From: Clostridium merdae
GTDB lineage: Bacteria > Bacillota > Clostridia > Oscillospirales > Acutalibacteraceae
Direction: 5' to 3'
Length of the DNA: 64,000 bases
Assembly: GCF_900176635.1 (NCBI RefSeq)
Contig: NZ_FXLN01000004.1
Location: 1,198,231 to 1,262,230 of the forward strand
The notes under the pieces were generated by a model. It did no database searches. It saw nothing but the letters and a program-made list of their open reading frames with translations, and had not been told where the DNA came from. The translations under genes and the position numbers were made by a program. The first letter of the stretch is position 1. Each line of letters opens with the position of its first letter. Below, in pieces: positions 36,457 to 44,759 of this stretch.

Positions 36457-37613
36457 AATATAGTGATGTAATTGAGTATTTGGAATCATTTTTAATAAAT
36501 ACATCCCCATCCTGCCCGGCATGGAATCAAGAAGCTATTTTAGAGAAGCGCAAGGCTGGGTGGAATTATATTGATGGTTGTATGCTCAAAGCCATATTGG
36601 ATTTATTCCATGCCACCGGCGAAAAGCGCTACGCAACGTTTGTGGAGAAGTACGTGGATTCTCTCATTGATGAAGAAGGAACCATCGCCGGTTACTGTGA
36701 AGAAGACTATAACTGCGATAATATCAATGAGGGGAAAGTCTTATTCGATTTGTTTGAGTTTACCGGCAAGTTAAAGTACCGCAAGGCAATTGATTTACTG
36801 TATTCCCAAATTACACACCAGCCAAGAACCGAAAGCGGGAGCTTCTGGCATAAGAAAATGTACCCGAATCAAGTTTGGCTCGATGGACTTTATATGGTAC
36901 AGCCTTTTTATATGGCCTATGAACGCAGGTTTCACGAAAACCGGAATTATCGCGATGTATTCACCCAGTTTGAAAATGTGTTTCAAAATATGCGAAATCC
37001 GGAAAGCGGCCTGCTCTTCCACGGCTACGATGAAAGCCGAAAAAGCTTCTGGGCAAATCCTGAAACCAGGTGCAGTCCCAATTTTTGGACCCGCTCCCTC
37101 GGTTGGTATGCAATGGCTTTGGTGGACACCACAGAGCAGATGGATGAAATGTTTTTCTATGAATACCAAACACTGCAAGAGCAGCTCCGCCTTCTGATTG
37201 ATGCACTGCTTTGTTATGCAGACCCAAAGACGGGGCTTTTTTTCCAAGTAACCAATGCTGGTAACTTTACGGGCAATTATTTGGAGACCAGCGGATCCTG
37301 CGCGATTGCCTATGCCATTTTAAAGGCCGTTCGCCTTGGGTATTTGCCCTCCTACTACTGGGAGGACGGCAAACAGATTTTTGAATCCGTACTAAACCAT
37401 AAATTTGTGAAAACAGATGCCGGTTATGAGTTAAAAGACATTTGCCTGGTGGCTGGGCTAGGCGGTTACCCCGGAAAAGGAGACTACAAATTACGAGATG
37501 GCAGCTACGCGTATTATATCTCGGAACCAAAGGTAAGCAACGACGCAAAGGGGATTGCACCATTCCTCTACGCCTTTGCAGAGCTGCTGAGAAAGGAGCG
37601 TGAGGCAACATGA
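36453..37613 (+). CDS. Glycoside hydrolase family 105, unsaturated uronyl hydrolase
   Basis: 386 residues of an (alpha/alpha)6 barrel like Bacillus YteR/YesR. It removes the unsaturated galacturonyl residue left at the non-reducing end by pectate or rhamnogalacturonan lyases. Key features: WLDGLYMVQPFYM with the catalytic Asp, the FWTRSLGWYAMALVD segment and YLETSGSCAIAYAILKAV. No signal peptide. Overlaps both neighbours by four bases (ATGA), so the three genes are translationally coupled. Its product feeds KduI and KduD. Confidence 0.92.
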   Translation: MKYSDVIEYLESFLINTSPSCPAWNQEAILEKRKAGWNYIDGCMLKAILDLFHATGEKRYATFVEKYVDSLIDEEGTIAGYCEEDYNCDNINEGKVLFDLFEFTGKLKYRKAIDLLYSQITHQPRTESGSFWHKKMYPNQVWLDGLYMVQPFYMAYERRFHENRNYRDVFTQFENVFQNMRNPESGLLFHGYDESRKSFWANPETRCSPNFWTRSLGWYAMALVDTTEQMDEMFFYEYQTLQEQLRLLIDALLCYADPKTGLFFQVTNAGNFTGNYLETSGSCAIAYAILKAVRLGYLPSYYWEDGKQIFESVLNHKFVKTDAGYELKDICLVAGLGGYPGKGDYKLRDGSYAYYISEPKVSNDAKGIAPFLYAFAELLRKEREAT

Positions 37614-38437
37614 AAATTGGTGTGAGAGCACACGATTTTGGGCGTCATACCCCTAAAGAATTATCTTCTCTTATTCATAATGCCGGTTTTGAGGCCGTAC
37701 AGCTTGCTCCCACCAAGGCAATTGAAGGTGTTTATCAATGGGAAGAAATCACTCCGGCGATTCTCACTGAAATTCAGAATAGCTTTTTTAAAAACCAAGT
37801 AGAGATTCCCATACTCGGGTGCTACATTGAACCCTCTCTTCCAGATAAGGAAGCCAGAATGCAGCAGGTAAGGCATTTTATAACTGCCCTTACCTACGCC
37901 AAAGAGCTTGGCGTACCGTTTGTGGGAACCGAAACAACCCGCCTGAACCCTTACACAGAGGCACACCTGCGTGCAGAGCGCTATCAATATTTAAAGGATA
38001 GTGTTCTGCGAATGATAGAACAAGCCGAGCGCCAAAATGTAACGGTAGCCATTGAACCAGTAGCGGACCATACCCTACACAGTGCAGAGCTTACCCGCCA
38101 GCTTTTGGATGAAGTAGGTTCCGACCACTTAAAGGTAATTATCGACCCAGTGAATCTAATACTGGAGAATACGGTTGCACAGCAAACCGATATTTATAAT
38201 GCTTTTTTCCGCCTTTTGGGCAATGAAATTGCCGTTGCCCATATTAAAGACATTGTTTTTGAAGCTGGCGAAAAGATATGGCGCAACATAGGCGAAGGCT
38301 GTATAGACCTTGAAACCGTATTCCGGTGGCTGAAAGAGAGCCAGCCGCAAATCGCGGTACTCCGGGAGCACGTTCAGCCGGAAAGTAGCGCCATTGACAT
38401 CGCTGCCTTAAAGCAGCTTGCCGGAAGACTCCAGTAG
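37610..38437 (+). CDS. TIM-barrel sugar phosphate isomerase/epimerase-like protein
   Basis: 275 residues of the AP endonuclease 2 / xylose isomerase-like superfamily: IHNAGFEAVQLAP near the N-terminus, AIEPVADHTLHSAE with a metal-binding Glu, VIIDPVNLI with Asp, VAHIKDIVF with His and Asp, and REHV near the end. Metal-dependent isomerase or epimerase; substrate unknown. As the last gene of the pectin operon it probably converts a uronate or deoxy-sugar, which is inference from position only. Ends 28 bases before a strong terminator. Confidence 0.8.
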   Translation: MKIGVRAHDFGRHTPKELSSLIHNAGFEAVQLAPTKAIEGVYQWEEITPAILTEIQNSFFKNQVEIPILGCYIEPSLPDKEARMQQVRHFITALTYAKELGVPFVGTETTRLNPYTEAHLRAERYQYLKDSVLRMIEQAERQNVTVAIEPVADHTLHSAELTRQLLDEVGSDHLKVIIDPVNLILENTVAQQTDIYNAFFRLLGNEIAVAHIKDIVFEAGEKIWRNIGEGCIDLETVFRWLKESQPQIAVLREHVQPESSAIDIAALKQLAGRLQ

Positions 38438-38464
38438 AAATAAATATCATTTTAAGTGAATAAT

Positions 38465-38509
38465 GAAAACGAGCTTACCGCCAGATTTACGGACGGTAAG
38501 CTCGTTTTC
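38465..38509. terminator. Strong terminator shared by the pectin operon and the histidine kinase gene
   Basis: A perfect 16-bp stem (38465-38480 with 38494-38509) with A and T tracts on either side, lying between convergent genes. Confidence 0.9.
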
Positions 38510-38537
38510 AATTATCATTCCATTTAGAAAACACGCG

Positions 38538-39908
38538 CTATTTTGCATCATTTTCAATATGGTTGGTTACATCATCAGGCTCCTCCACCGTAAGTTCCGG
38601 TAAAAGGATTTGAAATTCAGAGCCTTTGTTATATTCGCTCGTGACAATCACTTTGCCGCCATGCCGCTCTACAATCCACTTCACAATGGAAAGCCCCAAT
38701 CCAGTGCCTCCCGCCAAGCGGGAGCGTGATTCATCCGCCTTGAAGAATCGGTCGAAAATATAGGGCAAATCCTTTTCCTGAATTCCGATACCCGTATCGG
38801 ATACACCAAGGCAGACCCGTGCATCCTGCAATCCGCAAAAAAGAGTGATTGTACCGCCCGGGGGTGTATATTTCATGCTGTTTTCCATAATAGCACGCAC
38901 CGCCTGTAATATCAGCGCACGGTCAGCCGTTAGCATAACATTTGGTTCGATTTGCTCTAGAATGGTATGGGCATCATCAATCAAACGCGATTCCTGTAAA
39001 ACCTGGCTCATTAATTCACTGGCATTAAAGTATTCCGGATTCAGCTCTTGTGTTTGCTGGTCCACCCGTGCTAAAAAGAGCAGGCGCTCGACCAAGTGCT
39101 GCATATTTTCGCTCTCTTCAATTATCTTTGTTACGGATTCTTCCAGTACCGTTGGGTCGGCACTTCCCCAGCGGCGCAGTAAATTCGCATAGCCAGAAAT
39201 AACGGAAAGCGGCGTGCGCAATTCGTGTGAAGCGTCCGATACAAACCGGTTTTGTTTGTGATACGCCACTTCCAAACGGTCTAGCATTTCATTAAAAGTT
39301 CTTGCCAGCTCCCCCAGTTCATCACTCGAATCCTTTTCGTCGATACGTACACTTAGGTCATTTGCGGTAATGGAGCGAGCCGTTTGCGTCATGGTATATA
39401 CTGGCTGAAGCAGCTTTTTGGTACTGCGCGAACCTAAAAACACCGCGGATAGAAGTAGAACCACCAATGTAAATACAAATACAATTGCTGCCCTGCCTTT
39501 GAGTGGTACATCCGCATACTCCGTACTAACAATTTTAATAGTCATACGACGCTCCGGGCGGTTAATTTGGCGTTCAATCTGCATTCTACGGGATGTATCT
39601 TCTACTATCTCACCGTAACGAATGGTTTCATTTTTAGAAATGTTGGTGATTACAATCATGGTTTTGCTATACCGCGCAAACTCATCAAAGTTAAAAGGCT
39701 GCCTTTGGTGGGTTTGCAGCCTGCTTACCACAAAGGACATTGTTCTGTCCAGTTCATCAAAACGGGCATCGTATTTTGCGAAAGCAATATTTGTTACCGC
39801 TGCTGCAATCAGCAATACAAAACTAAACAGCACAACGTAAACCACTGCCATTTTAAAAACAATGGATTGCTTTGCTTTTTTACGTAATGCTTGCAAATAT
39901 TTGAACAT
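38538..39908 (-). CDS. Sensor histidine kinase of a two-component system
   Basis: 456 residues. Membrane segments at about 18-45 and 140-160 enclose an extracytoplasmic sensor of roughly 95 residues. A HAMP domain (about 162-215), HisKA with phosphoacceptor His228 in SDASHELRTPLSVISGY, and an HATPase domain with N, G1 (DTGIGIQ) and G2 (GGTGLGLSIVKWIV) boxes follow. OmpR-type partner to the upstream response regulator, 48 bases apart. The stimulus cannot be told from the sequence; the closest style is ArlS/CssS-like kinases. Confidence 0.93.
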   Translation of the reverse strand: MFKYLQALRKKAKQSIVFKMAVVYVVLFSFVLLIAAAVTNIAFAKYDARFDELDRTMSFVVSRLQTHQRQPFNFDEFARYSKTMIVITNISKNETIRYGEIVEDTSRRMQIERQINRPERRMTIKIVSTEYADVPLKGRAAIVFVFTLVVLLLSAVFLGSRSTKKLLQPVYTMTQTARSITANDLSVRIDEKDSSDELGELARTFNEMLDRLEVAYHKQNRFVSDASHELRTPLSVISGYANLLRRWGSADPTVLEESVTKIIEESENMQHLVERLLFLARVDQQTQELNPEYFNASELMSQVLQESRLIDDAHTILEQIEPNVMLTADRALILQAVRAIMENSMKYTPPGGTITLFCGLQDARVCLGVSDTGIGIQEKDLPYIFDRFFKADESRSRLAGGTGLGLSIVKWIVERHGGKVIVTSEYNKGSEFQILLPELTVEEPDDVTNHIENDAK

Positions 39909-39956
39909 CTTTTTATTCCTTTAATGAGAGATGTTAAAGCCAAAACGCAAAGTTTC

Positions 39957-40640
39957 TTATGAACGCACAATATACCCCACACCACGAATGGTATAGATAA
40001 ATTCTTTATGAAAGCGATAATCTAATTTCGTACGCAGATAGCGAATATATACATCTACCAAATTGGTTTGCCCGCGAAAATCGTACTCCCATACCTGTTC
40101 CATGAGTAGATCGCGGGAACAAACAACATTTTGATGATCCATTAAATAGGCTAAAAGGTCAAATTCACGCCGTGTAAGCTCAACTAATTCACCGCAGCAA
40201 AAAACCTCTCTGGTATTTTTGTTTATTTTAAGGTCTTTGATTTCTACGATGGGTTGTTCCTCGCGCTTAGGTACATTCGTAGGGCGAAGTACCGCTCTCA
40301 TACGGGCAAGCAGCTCTTCTATGGCAAAGGGCTTTGTTACATAGTCTGCCGCGCCTTCGTCTAAACCAAGCACCTTGTCCATTACGGTATCGCGCGCAGT
40401 GAGCAGTATTACCGGCGTTTGGCACTGCGGGCGAAGCCTGCGTAATACCTCCATCCCATTAAGGGATGGCAACATAATATCTAGCAAAATTAAGTCATAG
40501 TTTTCATTGAGTGCTCGTTGCAGGCCCGATTGGCCATCATATTCTTTTTCTACCGAATACCCCTCGTAGCATAGCTCCAGCTCTAAAAAGCGCACGATAT
40601 TCGGGTCATCCTCTATGATTAACACCTTTTGTTTCAACAT
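39957..40640 (-). CDS. OmpR/PhoB-family response regulator
   Basis: 227 residues. Receiver domain with the acidic pocket IIEDD (9-12), phosphoacceptor Asp54 (LILLDIMLPSLNG) and Lys in TKPFAIEELLARM; C-terminal winged helix with ELTRREFDLLAYLM and TIRGVGYIV. The frame runs to 40763, but that would add 41 residues overlapping the upstream gene. AAAGGAGATGG before 40640 and the usual family N-terminus support the shorter protein. Same operon as the histidine kinase. Confidence 0.93.
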   Translation of the reverse strand: MLKQKVLIIEDDPNIVRFLELELCYEGYSVEKEYDGQSGLQRALNENYDLILLDIMLPSLNGMEVLRRLRPQCQTPVILLTARDTVMDKVLGLDEGAADYVTKPFAIEELLARMRAVLRPTNVPKREEQPIVEIKDLKINKNTREVFCCGELVELTRREFDLLAYLMDHQNVVCSRDLLMEQVWEYDFRGQTNLVDVYIRYLRTKLDYRFHKEFIYTIRGVGYIVRS

Positions 40641-40701
40641 TCCTGCGCCATCTCCTTTACTAAGTAATCCATTTGCCAAGCTATTGAAAACCAACCTTCG
40701 A

Positions 40702-40983
40702 TTATTTTTTACGTTTTGGGTTTTGAGGAGCCCAGCCTTTTTCCACTCTTTTTTCTTGCTCAAACAGCTCTTTCACGCTCCAAAAGCAGCAAAAACCTGC
40801 TACCCCTAAAATGGAGGAGAAAAACGAATTATGTATCAAGTATGCCCCCAATAAACAAGCACACCCAACTAGCAAAAAAAGAGGAAAAATACGTTTGGTA
40901 AAATGATACTCCGCCTTTCGTACAAGGGGATGAAAAAGCCCAATTAAAAGAAACGAACAAAAACCTACCAATATACCCTGCAC
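40702..40983 (-). CDS. DUF4491 family membrane protein
   Basis: 93 residues with three hydrophobic segments. The sequence fits DUF4491: FLLIGLFHPLVRKAEYHF at the N-terminus and LGVAGFCCFWSVKELFEQEKRV then KGWAPQNPKRK at the end. Function unknown; common in Clostridia and Bacteroidetes. It lies 61 bases upstream of the response regulator on the same strand and may share its transcript. Bases 40984-41249 upstream are AT-rich with no gene. Confidence 0.8.
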   Translation of the reverse strand: MQGILVGFCSFLLIGLFHPLVRKAEYHFTKRIFPLFLLVGCACLLGAYLIHNSFFSSILGVAGFCCFWSVKELFEQEKRVEKGWAPQNPKRKK

Positions 40984-41249
40984 AAATAGATCCTCTCAAT
41001 CTTAATTTATTCTAAATTATTGATAATCAATACAGAAACCGTATTCACCTACTATTTTTTAGATTTTAATTATTATACCACAATTTTACATAAAGACTTA
41101 TAAACCATGAGTTAACTTTGCTATAAAGATAATTTTAATCCAAATTCGTATCAGTCGCTATAAAATAATAAATATAATTTATACATGATTATTATTTGTA
41201 ATGAATTATGTGTAAAAATGTTATATAATTAAGAAAAATTCTTTTATAA

Positions 41250-41375
41250 GTTAAAAATGCAGGACTATTTAAAATAGTTCCATCAATCAGCATTGGCGGC
41301 GATAGTGTCGGATTAGGAATTTCATTCAGCAGTGGAACAGATATTATGGGGGATGACTATACAGCATTTCCATAA
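41250..41375 (+). pseudogene. Possible 3' remnant of a lost gene
   Basis: A short open frame ending at a TAA (41373-41375) has protein-like composition (GLFKIVPSISIGGDSVG, then SFSSGTDIMGDDYTAFP) but no start codon, and a stop lies immediately upstream. It looks like the tail of a gene whose beginning was deleted. The identity of the protein is not recognisable. Confidence 0.3.
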
Positions 41376-41424
41376 AAAGTAATTCTGCTAATTAAACTAA
41401 TGATATCATCAGGGGGAGTTTTAT

Positions 41425-41916
41425 ATGAGAAAAAGAGTAGTAATTGCAGTTGCGTTACTGGTAGTATGTTTGACTGTTTTCTATATTGGGTACGTACCCA
41501 AAGGGCCGTATGATGATATCTTTGATTCGAAAGAAAAAATAGCAATGCAGGATCAATTTAAGGCTAAAAAAGAAGAAAGTGTAAAGTTAGAAAACGGTTC
41601 CTATCAATACACAGCGGAAGGTTTCAGTGGCGCAAAAACCATTTGGCAATATGAAGCAAAAGAAGAAGATACGATTCATTTTTCTTACAAAATTTATGAT
41701 GAATTTGGAAAAGGAATGATAGTATTGGTTCGTCCTGACCAAACAGTTCTAAGGATAGCCGGTGGAGGGGGGAACCGTAAATCAGCAGGTAGTGTCTCTT
41801 CAGAGGATAGTGAATTAAAAGTAGTAAAAGGATTATATAAACTAAAGGTAGTTGGCGCGGACAATCCGAACATATCCATCACACTTAAAATTTCACAGGG
41901 AACTTGGGTGGAGTAA
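41425..41916 (+). CDS. Hypothetical secreted or membrane-anchored protein
   Basis: 163 residues. An N-terminal hydrophobic segment (VVIAVALLVVCLTVFYIGY) acts as signal peptide or anchor. The rest is polar and beta-rich, with a Gly-rich loop (AGGGGNRKSAG) and ending LKISQGTWVE. No cysteines after the signal, no recognised domain. Start ATG behind AGGGGGAG. Preceded by a possible gene remnant; no operon partner. Confidence 0.65.
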   Translation: MRKRVVIAVALLVVCLTVFYIGYVPKGPYDDIFDSKEKIAMQDQFKAKKEESVKLENGSYQYTAEGFSGAKTIWQYEAKEEDTIHFSYKIYDEFGKGMIVLVRPDQTVLRIAGGGGNRKSAGSVSSEDSELKVVKGLYKLKVVGADNPNISITLKISQGTWVE

Positions 41917-42003
41917 TTACATTTTAATGAGTACCACGCAAAGTAAACCTCTGAGAGGTTCTTCCTTAAAGGAAAAATCAGAAGCTCGAAATTTTTCATC
42001 TTG

Positions 42004-42219
42004 CTATTTGGATATTCTTTTGGGCCAGTAGCACACGCCTACTTCTAGCGCACGAGGTTTATCAAGATGAAAGTCAGCATATCGGCAGTACCAGCACTGA
42101 CGCAGCCCTATTGGAGCATCAGCCCTTGGCTCAAAAGCAAGGCAAAACTGCTTTGGCCAAACATTCCCCTCAGCATTGGGGGCAAATAGAGGCGCATCAT
42201 CACGCCTGCGTTTTTCCAT
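42004..42219 (-). CDS. Small cysteine-containing hypothetical protein
   Basis: 71 residues, basic N-terminus (MEKRRRDD) and four Cys of which two form CWYC; the others are in FCLAFEP and GVCYWPK, so a small metal site is possible. AAAGGTGTG precedes the ATG at close spacing. Codon use looks like that of neighbouring genes. No family recognised. It lies downstream of the tail operon beyond two terminators, so it is a separate unit. Confidence 0.5.
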   Translation of the reverse strand: MEKRRRDDAPLFAPNAEGNVWPKQFCLAFEPRADAPIGLRQCWYCRYADFHLDKPRALEVGVCYWPKRISK

Positions 42220-42293
42220 TCCATCACACCTTTACACCGAAAGTATGTAGAAATCTCTACAAATTGCATTTTAAAGATAGCATCTAACAAAAT

Positions 42294-42328
42294 AAAAAAG
42301 AGCCTTTGTGCTTAAAAGGCTCTTTTTT
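42294..42328. terminator. Terminator-like hairpin
   Basis: AAAAAAGAGCCTTT (42294-42307) pairs with AAAGGCTCTTTTTT (42315-42328), with a T run on both strands. Confidence 0.75.
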
Positions 42329-42410
42329 ACACGAAACAGCTTAAATTTTTTTCTTTTCATTCTTTATATATTGCTTACAGATTCTCATCGAATACTTATC
42401 TACATAAAAA

Positions 42411-42455
42411 CAGAAAAGGTCCGCTGCTGAAAGATTCAGCAGCGGACCTTTTCTG
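42411..42455 (-). terminator. Very strong terminator closing the tail operon
   Basis: A perfect 21-bp stem (42411-42431 with 42435-42455) with a 3-base loop lies 100 bases past the stop codon of the last tail gene, in the position expected of the operon terminator. Diversity-generating retroelements also often have a hairpin just downstream of the variable region, so a second role is conceivable. Confidence 0.85.
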
Positions 42456-42557
42456 TTTAATTGTATTCTCAAAATGCTTATTAAGATAAATTATGCTCTA
42501 AGCGTGCATAACGTAACCATTATCAGACTAATTACCAATGATGATAGCTTCTTTTTA

Positions 42558-43928
42558 TCAGGCTTCAAATGCTGCGCGAAAACCAACGCCGTAGTTAGAA
42601 TACGTACGTGTACGGTCAAACAGAACACAGAATACACCCGCATTAGTTCCCGAATTCCAAGTACCACCACGATACGGTACATATTCTGCATTGGCTTGAT
42701 TCCCATTATATTGATAATCAAATCCAAATTCAGCTCGTCCGGGAGTGTTCCATGCACCAGCAATTGCGTGTTTTGCCACTTTCAAATCAGTATGGAGTTC
42801 TGTTACATTGCTACCCGTTCCCGCGCTTGGAAGCTGCACTCCGGTATCCATCTCATCAACAAACAAGACTCCGTAGCCATCGGACCCAGACTTGAGCTTA
42901 AGACCAGACGTCCATTCGCTGACATTACCGTTGAGGTCGTATACTCCGTTTACGCGACCTGTATGCGTGGTAAGGTTTTGACCAATTTTCCATCCTGATT
43001 TTGCCCCTGAACCAGTTAGTGCTCTGCTTGACGAAGTAGGGTCAGATGTAAATGTTATGGAGATATCATCTATATCAGTCACGTAACCACTGCGATTTTT
43101 TCCAAATGGCCCCCAACAGTTGCTGCCAAATACATTCGGGCCCAGTAGCTGTGCATAAATTGCCAGTGAAACCCACTCGTCATCACGAATCATTCTTGTA
43201 GGGATATCTTTCCCAATCACAGAATTTGTTTTTGAGCAGGCAATTACGGCATCATCAAACGAAATATAACCCCACGGTACAGTCCAGGATTTAGAAACCG
43301 CAATACCGCTAGAACCATGAGCGGATGATGTAGAATTTGCGTCAGACATTTGGTATTTTGCCGCATAAAAAGGATGGAACGTAACAACGTTATAATCTCT
43401 ACCCTCTGTACCAACCGGACGTTTAGTCACAAAAAACCCTTTTGGTCGGTTAAGGTAACCACAGCTGGGCGGGTCAATCAACTGGTAGGCTCTAAACCCC
43501 GGCTGGTATACCCAAGTGCTGTCGCCTAGCACAAAATCATGTACTTCAAGAGACGAATCACAAAATGTAAGAGGTGTTCCAAACTCATAACCACCACTCG
43601 GTGCCTGCGGGTAAATTGTTACCGGTACTTTATTCGCAGTTGCTGTACCGCCTACGGCGATTAGGTGATAATTTTTCCCGATTTTCACCATCGCTGTTCG
43701 GTTCACACTACCTGTTAAGGTACCGCTTGCACAATAAATTTTTGCACTTTGGCTTCCTGCTGCAATCGTTTCCACAGCCAATCCCTGTTCTGTGGAAAGC
43801 GTATGAGGAACATCTCCCCAGTGCTTGCGTTGCCACTGACTCGCAAACACTTCAATGCCATCACTATTAATAACATAATCTTCTGAAGTCTCTGGTGTAA
43901 TCTCCTTAGGAGCCCCCATAATTATCAT
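42558..43928 (-). CDS. FGE/C-type-lectin-fold protein like retroelement-diversified tail-tip proteins
   Basis: 456 residues. The C-terminal 250 or so match the formylglycine-generating-enzyme/sulfatase-modifying fold, a C-type lectin variant: IPTRMIRDDEWVSLAIYAQ, then GVYDLNGNVSEWTSG (about residue 330) and the final RGGTWNSGTNAGVFCVLF...VGFRAAF. The last 45 residues have the layout of variable regions in diversity-generating retroelement targets, where TWN/GxNAG and VGFR frames enclose exchangeable residues. The N-terminal 160 residues probably attach it to the tail. It overlaps the preceding gene by four bases. No reverse transcriptase or template repeat is in the window. A receptor-binding role is inferred. 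Confidence 0.78.
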   Translation of the reverse strand: MIIMGAPKEITPETSEDYVINSDGIEVFASQWQRKHWGDVPHTLSTEQGLAVETIAAGSQSAKIYCASGTLTGSVNRTAMVKIGKNYHLIAVGGTATANKVPVTIYPQAPSGGYEFGTPLTFCDSSLEVHDFVLGDSTWVYQPGFRAYQLIDPPSCGYLNRPKGFFVTKRPVGTEGRDYNVVTFHPFYAAKYQMSDANSTSSAHGSSGIAVSKSWTVPWGYISFDDAVIACSKTNSVIGKDIPTRMIRDDEWVSLAIYAQLLGPNVFGSNCWGPFGKNRSGYVTDIDDISITFTSDPTSSSRALTGSGAKSGWKIGQNLTTHTGRVNGVYDLNGNVSEWTSGLKLKSGSDGYGVLFVDEMDTGVQLPSAGTGSNVTELHTDLKVAKHAIAGAWNTPGRAEFGFDYQYNGNQANAEYVPYRGGTWNSGTNAGVFCVLFDRTRTYSNYGVGFRAAFEA

Positions 43929-44239
43929 TCTTCAAGCACCGCCTTTAAAGTTAGAATTTGTTCTTTTCCATCTACAACCCGTACATCACACAGCCAATAG
44001 TTTTGTTGATTCGGAAAGGGCTCTAAGCTGGAGCGTTCTTCTTCATCGGTAATAAACACATATCCATTGGGAGTTAAATACACAACTCCATCTTTTAATT
44101 CCATTTCTACCTTCGGCATTTGGTATGTAACGTTGCATACCTGCACACCTGCAGTCGGAAGCTGAAGCTTACCGTCAGTCACACTCGGGACAATATCCCA
44201 AGCAATATCGGGGTATATACCTGATATACTACTAATCAT
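43925..44239 (-). CDS. Small tail-associated protein, 104 residues
   Basis: No family recognised. Acidic, with a beta-rich pattern (VCNVTYQMPKVEMELKDGVVYLTPNGYVFITDEEE). It lies between two tail-tip genes and overlaps the lectin-fold gene by ATGA, which suggests coupled production, perhaps as an adaptor or chaperone for it. Start ATG at 44239 behind AAGGAGAATTG. Confidence 0.65.
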   Translation of the reverse strand: MISSISGIYPDIAWDIVPSVTDGKLQLPTAGVQVCNVTYQMPKVEMELKDGVVYLTPNGYVFITDEEERSSLEPFPNQQNYWLCDVRVVDGKEQILTLKAVLEE

Positions 44240-44252
44240 TTCAATTCTCCTT

Positions 44253-44747
44253 TTACACAGCTCGGTAATATTTTACTGCGGTTAAACAAAAGTTGCCGCT
44301 GTGAGTGTCCACCTCACTGGAACCAACACGTCTAATTTTAATTCGTAATGTATGTCCATCTCCTGCGGGTATTGCAGAAACACTAATGGGATTAGAAAGC
44401 GCAATGGTATGAATGGCTGTGTCGGGCGGTGTTTCAATCACCTCGGCATTGAGCCAAACAAAGGCTGCACCATCAAAGCTGTAGGCAAGCTGCAAGCTTA
44501 TTTTCTGCGCACTCTGCGCAGAATCCATATAATACTCCAGAGAAATAGGAATATCGGTACGCTGAGCCCAATCGGTTTCCATCAGCAATTCTCGGTCTTC
44601 TTTCGCCTGAAAGGAGGCGGCCGGAACGCCATTGAGATCGCTCACCTGTTCCGGGGAACTTCCAACATTTGAATTAAAACCATAAACAGAGAATTTGTTA
44701 AAGGTCTGAGCATCCACATAAGTTTTTGGTGCCAAAATAATATTCAT
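44253..44747 (-). CDS. Tail structural protein, possible carbohydrate-binding beta sandwich
   Basis: 164 residues with alternating short strands (ISLQLAYSFDGAAFVWLNAEV, HTLRIKIRRVGSSEVDTHSG) as in jelly-roll carbohydrate-binding modules. No named family. Start ATG behind AAGGAGCTTAATT, 13 bases after the previous gene. By position it is part of the baseplate or tail fibre. Confidence 0.65.
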   Translation of the reverse strand: MNIILAPKTYVDAQTFNKFSVYGFNSNVGSSPEQVSDLNGVPAASFQAKEDRELLMETDWAQRTDIPISLEYYMDSAQSAQKISLQLAYSFDGAAFVWLNAEVIETPPDTAIHTIALSNPISVSAIPAGDGHTLRIKIRRVGSSEVDTHSGNFCLTAVKYYRAV

Positions 44748-44759
44748 AATTAAGCTCCT

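Noticed and set aside
40641..40763. 41-residue extension of the response regulator
   Set aside because: It overlaps the DUF4491 gene in another frame and precedes the normal receiver-domain start.
42108..42290. 60-codon minus-strand frame overlapping the 71-residue gene
   Set aside because: No ribosome binding site and low-complexity content; the other frame has the better signals.
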